This document shows, in pieces, positions 1 to 6,003 of a DNA stretch of 12,964 nt. A program made the position numbers and the translations under genes. How positions within the stretch are numbered: position 1 is the first letter of the stretch; each line of letters begins with the position of its first letter. Location of the stretch: assembly GCA_900771955.1 (NCBI GenBank), contig CAAGPW010000122.1, positions 1-12,964 on the forward strand, written 5' to 3'. The notes beneath the pieces are model-generated. The model did no database searches and was not told the origin of the DNA. It worked only from the letters and a program-made list of their open reading frames with translations. The stretch is from Lachnospiraceae bacterium (GTDB taxonomy: Bacteria > Bacillota > Clostridia > Lachnospirales > Lachnospiraceae).

Positions 1-186
1 ATAATATTTCTCGTTGGCTATTACAACAGCGGCAGGACGAAACTGGCGAGCCTGCTCGGCAAGCATCTCGTAGCGGTTTTTGGCTGTGAGACAATAAGTC
101 TCGTAGCGGTCGCTATGCTGCTTTATGACATCCAGGGCCTGTGTTCCGATAGAACCGGTCGAACCAAGAATCGCTATTTTCTTCAT
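1..186 (-). CDS. dxr: 1-deoxy-D-xylulose 5-phosphate reductoisomerase, N-terminal fragment
   Basis: The first 62 residues are visible; the gene runs off the window at base 1. The enzyme converts DXP to 2-C-methyl-D-erythritol 4-phosphate with NADPH in the cytosolic MEP isoprenoid pathway. The N-terminus MKKIAILGSTGSIGTQALDV carries the GSTGSIG nucleotide-binding loop (residues 8-14) diagnostic of DXR, followed by a Rossmann-type strand/helix pattern and a PAAVVIAN stretch near residue 50. The ATG is preceded by a purine-rich ribosome site (GAGGG) about 7 bases upstream and lies 15 bases after cdsA, so the two are probably co-transcribed and linked to undecaprenyl carrier synthesis. The fragment has no visible lesion; the rest of the enzyme (about 380 residues in the family) is outside the window. 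Confidence 0.95.
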   Translation of the reverse strand, partial: MKKIAILGSTGSIGTQALDVIKQHSDRYETYCLTAKNRYEMLAEQARQFRPAAVVIANEKYY

Positions 187-201
187 CTTCCAACCCTCTT
201 T

Positions 202-1005
202 TTATTTTATGAAATAATATGACAGATAGAATATGACCGGTGCCGTAAAAATAACAGAATCAAACCGATCCAGAATCCCACCGTGTCCCGGGATCAGCTT
301 TCCATAGTCCTTAATGTCATAATTCCGTTTGATCGCAGATGCCGTCAGATCACCGACCATGGAGATAACCGCACCAACTGCACAGATTCCCGCCATTGCA
401 AGAATATCATCCATCTCGGCTCCCATTCTGTTCTGGAAAACCAGCCCGTAGATCAGCCCGAGCAGTGCTGCACCGACAATGCCGCCCACTGCACCTTCCC
501 ATGATTTCTTCGGAGAAAGCTTCGGTGTCATCTTATGCTTTCCGAAAAGCATTCCAACGCAGTATGCACAGGTATCACAGCCCCAGGAACAAAGAAAGAT
601 CAGCCACACCGTGTAGGTTCCGTGAGAAAGCATTCTGGTCTGATAAATGTAAGACAGCATGACTGCCACATAAAACACTCCAAAAAAAGCTGCAAGCATC
701 TGCTCTGTATGATATTTTGGATAAGAAAACACATAAATAAACATCAATACAACCAAAAAACCGATCACAAACATCATCGCATCCGGAATTAAGGTGAATT
801 TTAAGTTGCAGTAAAACAGGATGGCTGCAAGAAATCCTGCAATTCCAGCTATCGTTCGTTCAATATGAAAAATTCGATACAATTCAAACATTCCGATCAG
901 TGAGATCACTGCGGTCGATATGAGCAGCACATTACCTCCGGTAATGATCAAAACGAGCGCAAGCACCACCAGAACGATTCCGCTCAATAATCTTGTCTTA
1001 AACAT
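202..1005 (-). CDS. cdsA: Phosphatidate cytidylyltransferase (CDP-diglyceride synthase)
   Basis: This integral membrane enzyme makes CDP-diacylglycerol from CTP and phosphatidic acid, the branch-point precursor of bacterial phospholipids. The 267-residue protein is almost entirely hydrophobic, with about 7-8 predicted membrane segments beginning at residues 6-25. The family signature sits near the C-terminus at residues 215-250: a GDLTASAIKR stretch, then KD, then PGHGGILDRFDS, including the conserved acidic and Lys-Arg residues. The length is normal. The ATG overlaps the uppS stop by one base (TAATG), a typical arrangement for translational coupling, and dxr follows 15 bases later. Co-expression with uppS and dxr fits a lipid-precursor operon. 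Confidence 0.97.
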   Translation of the reverse strand: MFKTRLLSGIVLVVLALVLIITGGNVLLISTAVISLIGMFELYRIFHIERTIAGIAGFLAAILFYCNLKFTLIPDAMMFVIGFLVVLMFIYVFSYPKYHTEQMLAAFFGVFYVAVMLSYIYQTRMLSHGTYTVWLIFLCSWGCDTCAYCVGMLFGKHKMTPKLSPKKSWEGAVGGIVGAALLGLIYGLVFQNRMGAEMDDILAMAGICAVGAVISMVGDLTASAIKRNYDIKDYGKLIPGHGGILDRFDSVIFTAPVIFYLSYYFIK

Positions 1006-1718
1006 TATTCTTCTTCCTCCTTCAATCCGCCATATCTGCGGTCGCGGCTGCTGTATTCTTCAACCGCCTTTTTTAATTCTTCCGGTGAAAAATCCGGCCA
1101 CGGAACTTTTGTAAAATAAAATTCACTGTATGCAAGCTGCCACAGAAGATAATTGGACAGCCGCTGCTCTCCGCTGGTACGGATCAAAAGATCCGGGTCC
1201 GGTATATCATGTGTGTCCAGATAACGTTCAAAGCTCCGCTCTGTAATTTCCGAAACTGCGAGCTTTCCGGCATCATGATCTGCCATCATTTTTTTCATGG
1301 CACGGATCATTTCATCCCGGCTGCCATAATTTAAGGCAATCTGAAAATTCAGTCCGTCATTTTCCTTAGATGCCTCTTCGAGTTCTGCAATCTGCTTTTG
1401 CATTGTTTCATCCAGTCCGGTCACATCACCGATCACGCGCACCCGCATATTGTTTTTGGCTGCGGTTTTGATACAGTTCTTTAAATAGGTATTTAAAAGC
1501 TTCATCAGCGCGCTCACTTCACTGCCTGGCCGGTTCCAGTTTTCCGTAGAAAACGCATAGAGCGTCAGATAGGAGATTCCCATATCATGTGCTGCCTTGC
1601 AGATAACCTCCACGTTCTTTGCTCCCATCGTATGTCCATAATTACGCGGCATTCCTTTACTCTTCGCCCATCTTCCATTTCCATCCAGAATGATTGCGAC
1701 ATGCTGCGGTATCTTCAT
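1005..1718 (-). CDS. uppS: Isoprenyl transferase (undecaprenyl diphosphate synthase)
   Basis: This is the cis-prenyltransferase that builds the C55 undecaprenyl carrier from farnesyl diphosphate and isopentenyl diphosphate for peptidoglycan and wall polymer export. Diagnostic blocks are HVAIILDGNGRWAKSKG (residues 6-22, with catalytic Asp12 and the GNGRW loop), ALNYGSRDEM in the middle, and DLLIRTSGEQRLSNYLLWQ followed by SEFYF near the C-terminus. The start at 1718 is preferred because AGGAGG lies 8 bases upstream and MKIPQHVAII fits the family N-terminus; an in-frame ATG at 1772 would add 18 unlikely residues and has no better ribosome site. The product is 237 residues. The gene lies downstream of an intrinsic terminator, so it may have its own promoter; it is coupled to cdsA by a TAATG junction. 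Confidence 0.97.
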   Translation of the reverse strand: MKIPQHVAIILDGNGRWAKSKGMPRNYGHTMGAKNVEVICKAAHDMGISYLTLYAFSTENWNRPGSEVSALMKLLNTYLKNCIKTAAKNNMRVRVIGDVTGLDETMQKQIAELEEASKENDGLNFQIALNYGSRDEMIRAMKKMMADHDAGKLAVSEITERSFERYLDTHDIPDPDLLIRTSGEQRLSNYLLWQLAYSEFYFTKVPWPDFSPEELKKAVEEYSSRDRRYGGLKEEEE

Positions 1719-1755
1719 CTTTGTATCCTCCTCGTTATCAACAGGTCTGTCTGTT

Positions 1756-1761
1756 ATTTTA
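1756..1761 (-). promoter_or_regulatory. Possible -10 element ahead of uppS
   Basis: On the minus strand TAAAAT lies about 38 bases upstream of the uppS start, between the frr terminator and the uppS ribosome site. A TG dinucleotide occurs just upstream, but not at the ideal extended -10 position. No convincing -35 hexamer is seen at 16-18 bases. It is reported only because a terminator separates frr from uppS and some promoter is expected here. The alternative is read-through from frr. Confidence 0.3.
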
Positions 1762-1804
1762 ACACATTTCAAAGAATTTTCCTACTAACAAAGCCATTTT
1801 ACAG

Positions 1805-1835
1805 AAAAAGGCGCGGCAAAAATCTCTGCCACGCC
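1805..1835 (-). terminator. Intrinsic terminator after frr
   Basis: On the minus strand GGCGTGGCA (1835-1827) and TGCCGCGCC (1818-1810) form a 9-base-pair stem with one U-G wobble and an 8-base loop, followed directly by five U residues (1809-1805). This is a standard Rho-independent terminator about 55 bases past the frr stop. It separates the deacetylase-bactofilin-pyrH-frr unit from uppS-cdsA-dxr. Confidence 0.85.
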
Positions 1836-1889
1836 CCCAAAATCCTGCATTTTCGGTCAATCTAAAATTTTTGTGAACTTTTAAAAAAA

Positions 1890-2444
1890 CTATACGGTGA
1901 GGATCTCTTTGTTCTTATCTTCCACTGCCTTATCAATATCAGCAATATATTTATCCGTCAGCTTCTGTACTCCATCTTCCAGTTCCTTGATCTCATCCTC
2001 GGAAACATCGGAAGACTTGGAAAGCTTCTTAAATGCATCATTCGCATCGCGGCGGATATTCCGGACAGCAACCTTTGCGCTCTCACCCTTTTTCTTGATA
2101 TCCTTTGCGATCTCTTTTCTGCGCTCTTCAGTCAGTTCCGGAAATACCAGACGGATCACCTTTCCATCGTTAGTCGGATTGATTCCCAGATCAGAAGTCA
2201 TGATCGCTTTTTCAATTTCCTTTACTAAAGATGCCTCCCATGGCTGGATCTGGATCATACGCGGTTCCGGTACATTGATGTTCGCCACCTGCTGTAACGC
2301 AGTCGGAGTTCCGTAATAGTCTACCTTGATCTTATCTAATACATGCGGATTGGCACGTCCTGCGCGGATGCCTCCGAACTCTGCAAGCAGATTATCCAGA
2401 GATTTCTGCATTTTGCTGTCATATTGTGCTAATCTATCGTCCAT
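1890..2444 (-). CDS. frr: Ribosome recycling factor
   Basis: RRF works with EF-G to split the post-termination ribosome complex in the cytosol. The 184-residue product has the normal family length and the expected two-domain pattern. The long three-helix bundle is formed by the N-terminal helix (SLDNLLAEFGGIRAGRANP) and the charged C-terminal half (residues about 105-184). The small domain spans about residues 30-104, with VDYYGTPTALQQVANINVPE and IQPWEASLVKEIEKAI. The ATG is preceded by GGAGG at 7-8 bases and starts 23 bases after the pyrH stop, so the two are co-transcribed. An intrinsic terminator follows. Nothing unusual was seen. Confidence 0.98.
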   Translation of the reverse strand: MDDRLAQYDSKMQKSLDNLLAEFGGIRAGRANPHVLDKIKVDYYGTPTALQQVANINVPEPRMIQIQPWEASLVKEIEKAIMTSDLGINPTNDGKVIRLVFPELTEERRKEIAKDIKKKGESAKVAVRNIRRDANDAFKKLSKSSDVSEDEIKELEDGVQKLTDKYIADIDKAVEDKNKEILTV

Positions 2445-2467
2445 TTTATTTCCTCCATAAAAATACT

Positions 2468-3163
2468 TTAAACTGTAACCTTGGTCCCGTTAAATTTGCC
2501 ACTCATCGCATTCACTATACTGTTTTCTTCATTTAAACCAAAAACATACATCGGCATTTTATTTTCCATGCACATGATCGATGCAGTCAGATCGACCACC
2601 GCCAGTTTCTTTGCAATGACTTCCTCGATTGATACCTCATCAAATTTCCTTGCTGCCGGGTTCAGCTTCGGATCGCTGTCATACACGCCGTCCACTGCTT
2701 TTGCCAGATAAATACCGTCTGCATCCATTTCAATCGCACGCAGTACAATTCCGGTATCCGTGGAAAAGTACGGATGTCCGGTTCCGCCGGCAAAAAACAC
2801 GACCATTCCTTTTTCAAAATATTTATTTGCGCGATCCTTGGAAAATAACTTTGTCATGGAACCGCACTCAAACGGTGTTAAAATCTGTGTTTTCATTCCC
2901 ACAGACCGGAAAATCTCCGACACATAGATACAGTTCATGACTGTGGCCAGCATACCGATCTGATCTGCCTTGGTGCGGTCTATCGTTTCACTGGTACGTC
3001 CTCTCCAGAAGTTTCCTCCGCCGATCACAATACCGACTTCCATTCCACCGTCCACAATCTGCTTTACCTGTTTTGCAACTTCGGTGACCGTAGCCTCATC
3101 AAATCCTGTCTTTTTTTCTCCGGCAAGTGCTTCGCCGCTCAGTTTTAAAAATACTCTTTTCAT
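2468..3163 (-). CDS. pyrH: UMP kinase
   Basis: PyrH phosphorylates UMP to UDP using ATP and belongs to the amino-acid-kinase fold family, unlike eukaryotic UMP/CMP kinase. The 231-residue product shows KLSGEAL (residues 7-13), IGGGNFWRG (47-55), the FAGGTGHPYFSTDT segment (124-137) around the acceptor site, and KAVDGVYDSDP (155-165) in the nucleotide site. The start is fixed by an in-frame stop: the bactofilin gene ends TAA, then TCC, then the pyrH ATG, so the two genes are in the same frame with only 3 bases between them. A modest ribosome site (AAAGG about 10 bases upstream) lies inside the bactofilin coding end, suggesting coupling to bactofilin translation. Confidence 0.98.
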   Translation of the reverse strand: MKRVFLKLSGEALAGEKKTGFDEATVTEVAKQVKQIVDGGMEVGIVIGGGNFWRGRTSETIDRTKADQIGMLATVMNCIYVSEIFRSVGMKTQILTPFECGSMTKLFSKDRANKYFEKGMVVFFAGGTGHPYFSTDTGIVLRAIEMDADGIYLAKAVDGVYDSDPKLNPAARKFDEVSIEEVIAKKLAVVDLTASIMCMENKMPMYVFGLNEENSIVNAMSGKFNGTKVTV

Positions 3164-3166
3164 GGA

Positions 3167-4237
3167 TTATTTGCCTTTCTTCTCTCCAAAGAGATTGTCC
3201 ATATCAATATCCGCATAGCACTGAGAACAGAAACCTTCGATCACTGCTCCATTGTTGATCTGTACAGAACGGGATTTAATGTTTCCGACAACAACTGCAG
3301 AAGTATCAACTACAACTGGTCCCTGCACATCAATATCACCTTTGATCGCACCGGCGATCACTGCTGAAGTTGCCTTTACATTACCGATCACAACAGATCC
3401 GAGACCGATCTTTACCGTTCCAACGCTGGTGATCTCTCCTTCAATCTTTGCAGAATCTGCAAAAAATTCAGAAGAGTTACTGTTTCCGGTCACTTTACCT
3501 GTTACGGAAAGTTTTCCGTTACAGGTCACATCACCGTTTATCTCACCCTGAATATCCAGAGAACCGGTAGATGTGATATTACCTTCAATTTTCATTCCGG
3601 TTGTGATCACTGCAGTTTCATCGGTAACTTCCGCTGTATTCACTCCGTTTACTGTGTTTTCGGTTTCAACTTCTGCATTTGTTAACTTTTCTTCCTGCTT
3701 GCTGCTCATGATAGCATCCTCCTTGGCATTATCCTTTTCTTCATTTTCATTTTCATTTTCTTCTTCTGGTTCTTCCGGTTCCAGTGATATCTCCGGTAAA
3801 ACTTCTTCTGGTAAAACTTCTTCCGGCAAAGCCTCTTCCGGCAAGATTTCCTCCGGTACTTCGCTTTCTTTATCTGATATTTCTTCAACCGGTTCCGCTT
3901 CCGGCTCCGGCAGTATTTCCGCTTCTTCTTCCGGCAATACAATATCCGGCAACGGCTCCACATCCGCTTCCTTTTCCTCTTCCGTCTCCGGTTCCGGCAC
4001 TGCAGCCTGGTTTTCTTCTACCGGTAACGGAACAGAATTCTCTTCCGCTTCCCTGCTCACTTTTTCAAGAAGCCCATCTAATTTCAAAAGCTCGGATTCC
4101 ACATCCACATCGTCTTTCACAGTTCCTGTATCTGCTGCAGAATCATCCGGCTTAACATCTTCCAGTTCATCTTCTTCCGGCATCAGTTCATTCACTGCCT
4201 GCGATAAGTCATCTTTAAATTCCTTGAAAAAACTCAT
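3167..4237 (-). CDS. Bactofilin (polymer-forming cytoskeletal protein) with long acidic N-terminal extension
   Basis: The C-terminal part of this 356-residue protein (about residues 210-335) is a bactofilin domain: repeated short beta-helix rungs such as MKIEGNITSTGSLDIQGEIN, GKLSVTGKVTGN, GSVVIGNVKA and GAIKGDIDVQGPVVVD. Bactofilins assemble without nucleotide into filaments, often at the membrane, and scaffold cell-wall enzymes. The N-terminus MSFFKEFKDDLSQAVNELMP is a plausible amphipathic helix. Residues about 20-175 are very rich in Glu and Pro and contain four EEhLP pentad repeats (129-148) and an ENENENE run, so they are probably disordered. Two cysteines (FCSQC, near 336-340) sit close to the C-terminus. 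The ATG has GGAGG 7-8 bases upstream. It lies 29 bases after the deacetylase gene and 3 bases before pyrH. Met177 is a possible second start. Ordinary bactofilins are often 120-200 residues, so this one is long. Its function in this host is inferred. Confidence 0.88.
   Translation of the reverse strand: MSFFKEFKDDLSQAVNELMPEEDELEDVKPDDSAADTGTVKDDVDVESELLKLDGLLEKVSREAEENSVPLPVEENQAAVPEPETEEEKEADVEPLPDIVLPEEEAEILPEPEAEPVEEISDKESEVPEEILPEEALPEEVLPEEVLPEISLEPEEPEEENENENEEKDNAKEDAIMSSKQEEKLTNAEVETENTVNGVNTAEVTDETAVITTGMKIEGNITSTGSLDIQGEINGDVTCNGKLSVTGKVTGNSNSSEFFADSAKIEGEITSVGTVKIGLGSVVIGNVKATSAVIAGAIKGDIDVQGPVVVDTSAVVVGNIKSRSVQINNGAVIEGFCSQCYADIDMDNLFGEKKGK
3707..3724 (-). promoter_or_regulatory. 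Internal ribosome binding site and start inside the bactofilin gene
   Basis: On the minus strand AAGGAGG (3724-3718) is followed after 8 bases by an in-frame ATG (3709-3707), codon 177. The spacing and match equal or exceed the annotated starts in the window. Initiation here would yield a 179-180-residue protein holding the entire bactofilin domain without the acidic extension. The motif overlaps Lys-Glu-Asp codons, so it could be coincidental. Confidence 0.5.
3741..3758. repeat. Hexanucleotide tandem repeat in bactofilin gene
   Basis: Three perfect copies of TCATTT (plus strand) encode alternating Glu/Asn on the minus strand (ENENENE, residues about 160-166). Copy change by whole units would keep the reading frame. 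Confidence 0.75.
3792..3851. repeat. 15-base tandem repeat in bactofilin gene
   Basis: Four near-identical 15-base units (3792-3806, 3807-3821, 3822-3836, 3837-3851) encode EEVLP, EEVLP, EEALP and EEILP in plus-strand order. The first two differ at one base and the others are more diverged. A unit is a whole number of codons, so copy number can vary without breaking the gene. Confidence 0.85.
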
Positions 4238-4266
4238 TCTTTTACCTCCATATTATATTGCAACAC

Positions 4267-5259
4267 CTATTCAACCGTATCTGCCTTGATATGCTGAACC
4301 AGCGTCGTATTCTCGTCAATCGGCAAAATCTGCGCTCCCATACCCTGCAGGGCTTCAATCATCGGTCCAAGCGCTTCAACCGTCGCAGTCTTTGTATTGG
4401 AGTCATGCATAAGTACCACGGATGTCTTGTACTTTGTCACATCATTTAACACATTGCCAAGCAGTTCATCTGCAGTATATGCCTGTGACGTTGCATCTCC
4501 GCTGGACACATTCCAGTCAAAATACGTCACACCCTCCTCATTCAGGAAACGGATAAATTCCGACATGTCTGTATTGCTCACCTGATTACTGCTTCCTCCA
4601 GGAAAACGGTATAGTTTACATTCCCGCCCGGTTATATCATAAAGATAAGATTGGATCTGATTAAAATCTGACTCAAAGGAATCCAGCGAATCATAGACCA
4701 CGCTGTATTTATGGGAATAGGAATGCATACCGAGTGTATGTCCCTCATTCACAATGCGCTGGTACATCGCCTTCGACTGGTCGTCCGTTTTTCCAACTAC
4801 AAAAAAGGTCGCCTTGACATTATATTCTGCAAGCGTGTCCAGAATTGCAGCCGTATTATCGCTCGGTCCGTCATCAAATGTCAGATAGACCTTTAACTGG
4901 TCATTCTCCTTTGCAAGATTTTCCGAATCCGATTCAACCGCATTGGATACATTGACGATCACCTGCTCGGTAGCCTTCTCGCCTCCCACCGCTTCAGTGG
5001 AATCATACGAAAGCACCCCGGACGAATCCGACGTATTTTCACTCATGGTCTCTGCTGCACTCTTGCTCACTGTGGCATCCGAGACAAGCTGCGAAATCTG
5101 CTTTTCCAGACTATTTACTTTAAACAGCAGCACTACACACAAAAACATGCATAAAAGCATCCAGATTCCAATAAAAGAAATCAATCCTTTTTTTATCCGG
5201 TTAATACGCTTTCTTCTATCCTGCTGTTCTTTCAGGCTGCTTTGGTTCTTTCCTTCCAT
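4267..5259 (-). CDS. Membrane-anchored NodB-family polysaccharide deacetylase
   Basis: The 330-residue product has a basic N-terminus (QQDRRKRINRIKKG), one membrane segment at about residues 26-47, a serine/acid-rich stalk to about 120, then an extracytoplasmic NodB domain. Metal and catalytic motifs are present in order: TFDDGPS (127-133), HSYSH (179-183), RFPGGS (218-223), FDWNVSSGD (247-255) and VLMHD (282-286). The family removes acetyl groups from sugar polymers such as peptidoglycan GlcNAc or MurNAc; the substrate here is unknown. The start at 5259 is chosen because GGAGG lies 6 bases upstream; in-frame ATGs at 5277 and 5310 lack a ribosome site. A strong promoter lies about 120 bases upstream, and the bactofilin gene follows after 29 bases, suggesting shared work at the cell wall. 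Confidence 0.93.
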   Translation of the reverse strand: MEGKNQSSLKEQQDRRKRINRIKKGLISFIGIWMLLCMFLCVVLLFKVNSLEKQISQLVSDATVSKSAAETMSENTSDSSGVLSYDSTEAVGGEKATEQVIVNVSNAVESDSENLAKENDQLKVYLTFDDGPSDNTAAILDTLAEYNVKATFFVVGKTDDQSKAMYQRIVNEGHTLGMHSYSHKYSVVYDSLDSFESDFNQIQSYLYDITGRECKLYRFPGGSSNQVSNTDMSEFIRFLNEEGVTYFDWNVSSGDATSQAYTADELLGNVLNDVTKYKTSVVLMHDSNTKTATVEALGPMIEALQGMGAQILPIDENTTLVQHIKADTVE

Positions 5260-5262
5260 ATG

Positions 5263-5276
5263 TGACCTCCAGGTCA
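5263..5276 (-). promoter_or_regulatory. Inverted repeat overlapping the deacetylase ribosome site
   Basis: TGACCTGGAGGTCA (minus strand) is a perfect inverted repeat with 6-base arms. It includes the GGAGGT ribosome site of the deacetylase gene. As RNA it could form a 5-base-pair hairpin with loop UGGA, partly hiding the site. It is short and may be chance. Confidence 0.4.
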
Positions 5277-5384
5277 TAACATCTTTTTTTATTGTATCAT
5301 ATTTTTGCAAAATATCATTAAAAATAGCTAAAATAATTTGACTAATTTTTACAATTATTTCTGCATTTTGTACTTTTATAATCC

Positions 5385-5414
5385 ATTATAGCATTAATTG
5401 TATATTCATTTCAA
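5385..5414 (-). promoter_or_regulatory. Sigma-A-type promoter for deacetylase-bactofilin-pyrH-frr
   Basis: On the minus strand TTGAAA (5414-5409), an 18-base spacer and a perfect TATAAT (5390-5385) are present, with TG one base before the -10 (TGCTATAAT, extended -10). Initiation is expected near 5378, giving a leader of about 120 AT-rich bases before the deacetylase start. It lies in the 163-base gap after the 146-residue gene, where no terminator was seen, so read-through from upstream is also possible. Confidence 0.8.
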
Positions 5415-5422
5415 TCAATTTT

Positions 5423-5863
5423 TCAAACCTTTTTATTAAAGGTAGATTTTTCCTGTTCTCCAGGCATTTCAAAATATTTATTCTTATCATTATGAGGAAA
5501 AAGCATTTCCATATAAAGACTTCCAAGCAGATTTTTTACCCGGTCCGGATTCACCTGACTGACCGGAATCTCCCGCATGCTGCGCAGATTTGAAAGCAGG
5601 CGGCTGATCTGTGCTTCCTGTCCGCCATCCCCGGTATGATCCACTTCTTTTTCCGTTTCCTTCGCCCCGGTTTCCATCTGAATTTCTTCCGGCTCCTGCG
5701 TCATTAATTCCCGTGTCTCCGGCAGATTATAAATCAGATTTTTACATGTCTTGGTAAAACACTCCGGATCATATTTCGCCAGAAAAGTCAGATCATCCAT
5801 TGTAAGTGTCTGTTTATTGTATATTTTTACATAAATAGCTGCAAGTCTTGTATTTTGTTCCAT
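5423..5863 (-). CDS. Uncharacterised 146-residue soluble protein
   Basis: The family was not recognised. The reading frame is intact, 146 residues, and lies alone between the tsf terminator and the deacetylase promoter. The N-terminal 50 residues (MEQNTRLAAIYVKIYNKQTL then LTFLAKYDPECFTKTCKNLI) look helical. Residues about 50-85 are acidic and low-complexity. A second helical block holds ISRLLSNLRSMREIPVSQ and PDRVKNLLGSLYMEMLFPH. No signal peptide, membrane segment or catalytic motif is visible; two cysteines are at about residues 35 and 40. The ATG has a purine-rich upstream run (GGAAGGGAAGGG) but no classic GGAGG. The absence of other genes on this stretch and its balanced composition support it as real. 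No function is proposed. Confidence 0.7.
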   Translation of the reverse strand: MEQNTRLAAIYVKIYNKQTLTMDDLTFLAKYDPECFTKTCKNLIYNLPETRELMTQEPEEIQMETGAKETEKEVDHTGDGGQEAQISRLLSNLRSMREIPVSQVNPDRVKNLLGSLYMEMLFPHNDKNKYFEMPGEQEKSTFNKKV

Positions 5864-5943
5864 CGCCCTTCCCTTCCTTCTTCTTTATTTAAAATAACAT
5901 ATCTGTTTCCACTTTTCTACATTTTCTCCGATTATTTTGCAAA

Positions 5944-5974
5944 TAAAAAACCCGAACCGCATATGCGATTCGGG
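5944..5974 (-). terminator. Intrinsic terminator after tsf
   Basis: On the minus strand CCCGAATCGC (5974-5965) pairs with GCGGTTCGGG (5960-5951) across an AUAU loop, a 10-base-pair stem with one U-G wobble, followed by six U residues (5950-5945). It lies about 30 bases past the tsf stop and closes rpsB-tsf. The plus strand also has a short T run after the stem, so weak action in the other direction is possible. Confidence 0.9.
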
Positions 5975-6003
5975 TTTTATGGCTTTCAGATAAAACAGTC
6001 GGA

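Noticed and set aside
66..109. Repeated TCTCGTAGCGGT in dxr
   Set aside because: The two copies encode Arg-Tyr-Glu in a conserved enzyme and probably arose by chance; no wider repeat.
3706..3963. Minus-strand basic 85-codon frame overlapping the bactofilin gene, ending next to the internal start
   Set aside because: It is the shifted frame of the GAA-rich region, which yields Lys/Arg runs. The overlap of its stop with the internal ATG is noted, but the frame itself has no sign of selection.
3573..4289. Plus-strand open frame of 238 codons, rich in Ser and Gly
   Set aside because: It is antisense to the acidic repeat region of the bactofilin gene; Glu/Pro codons read backwards give Ser/Gly runs. 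No ribosome site, domain or matching neighbour.
5338..5382. Plus-strand TTGACT and TATAAT near each other in the AT-rich gap
   Set aside because: They are more than 30 bases apart and no plus-strand gene follows, so this is not a promoter.
5429..5443. Small palindrome CCTTTTTATTAAAGG at the end of the 146-residue gene
   Set aside because: The 5-base-pair AT-rich stem is too weak to call a terminator.
5864..5943. TTGCAA-17-TAGAAA as promoter of the 146-residue gene
   Set aside because: Both boxes match poorly and AT-rich DNA gives many such hits; not listed as a feature.
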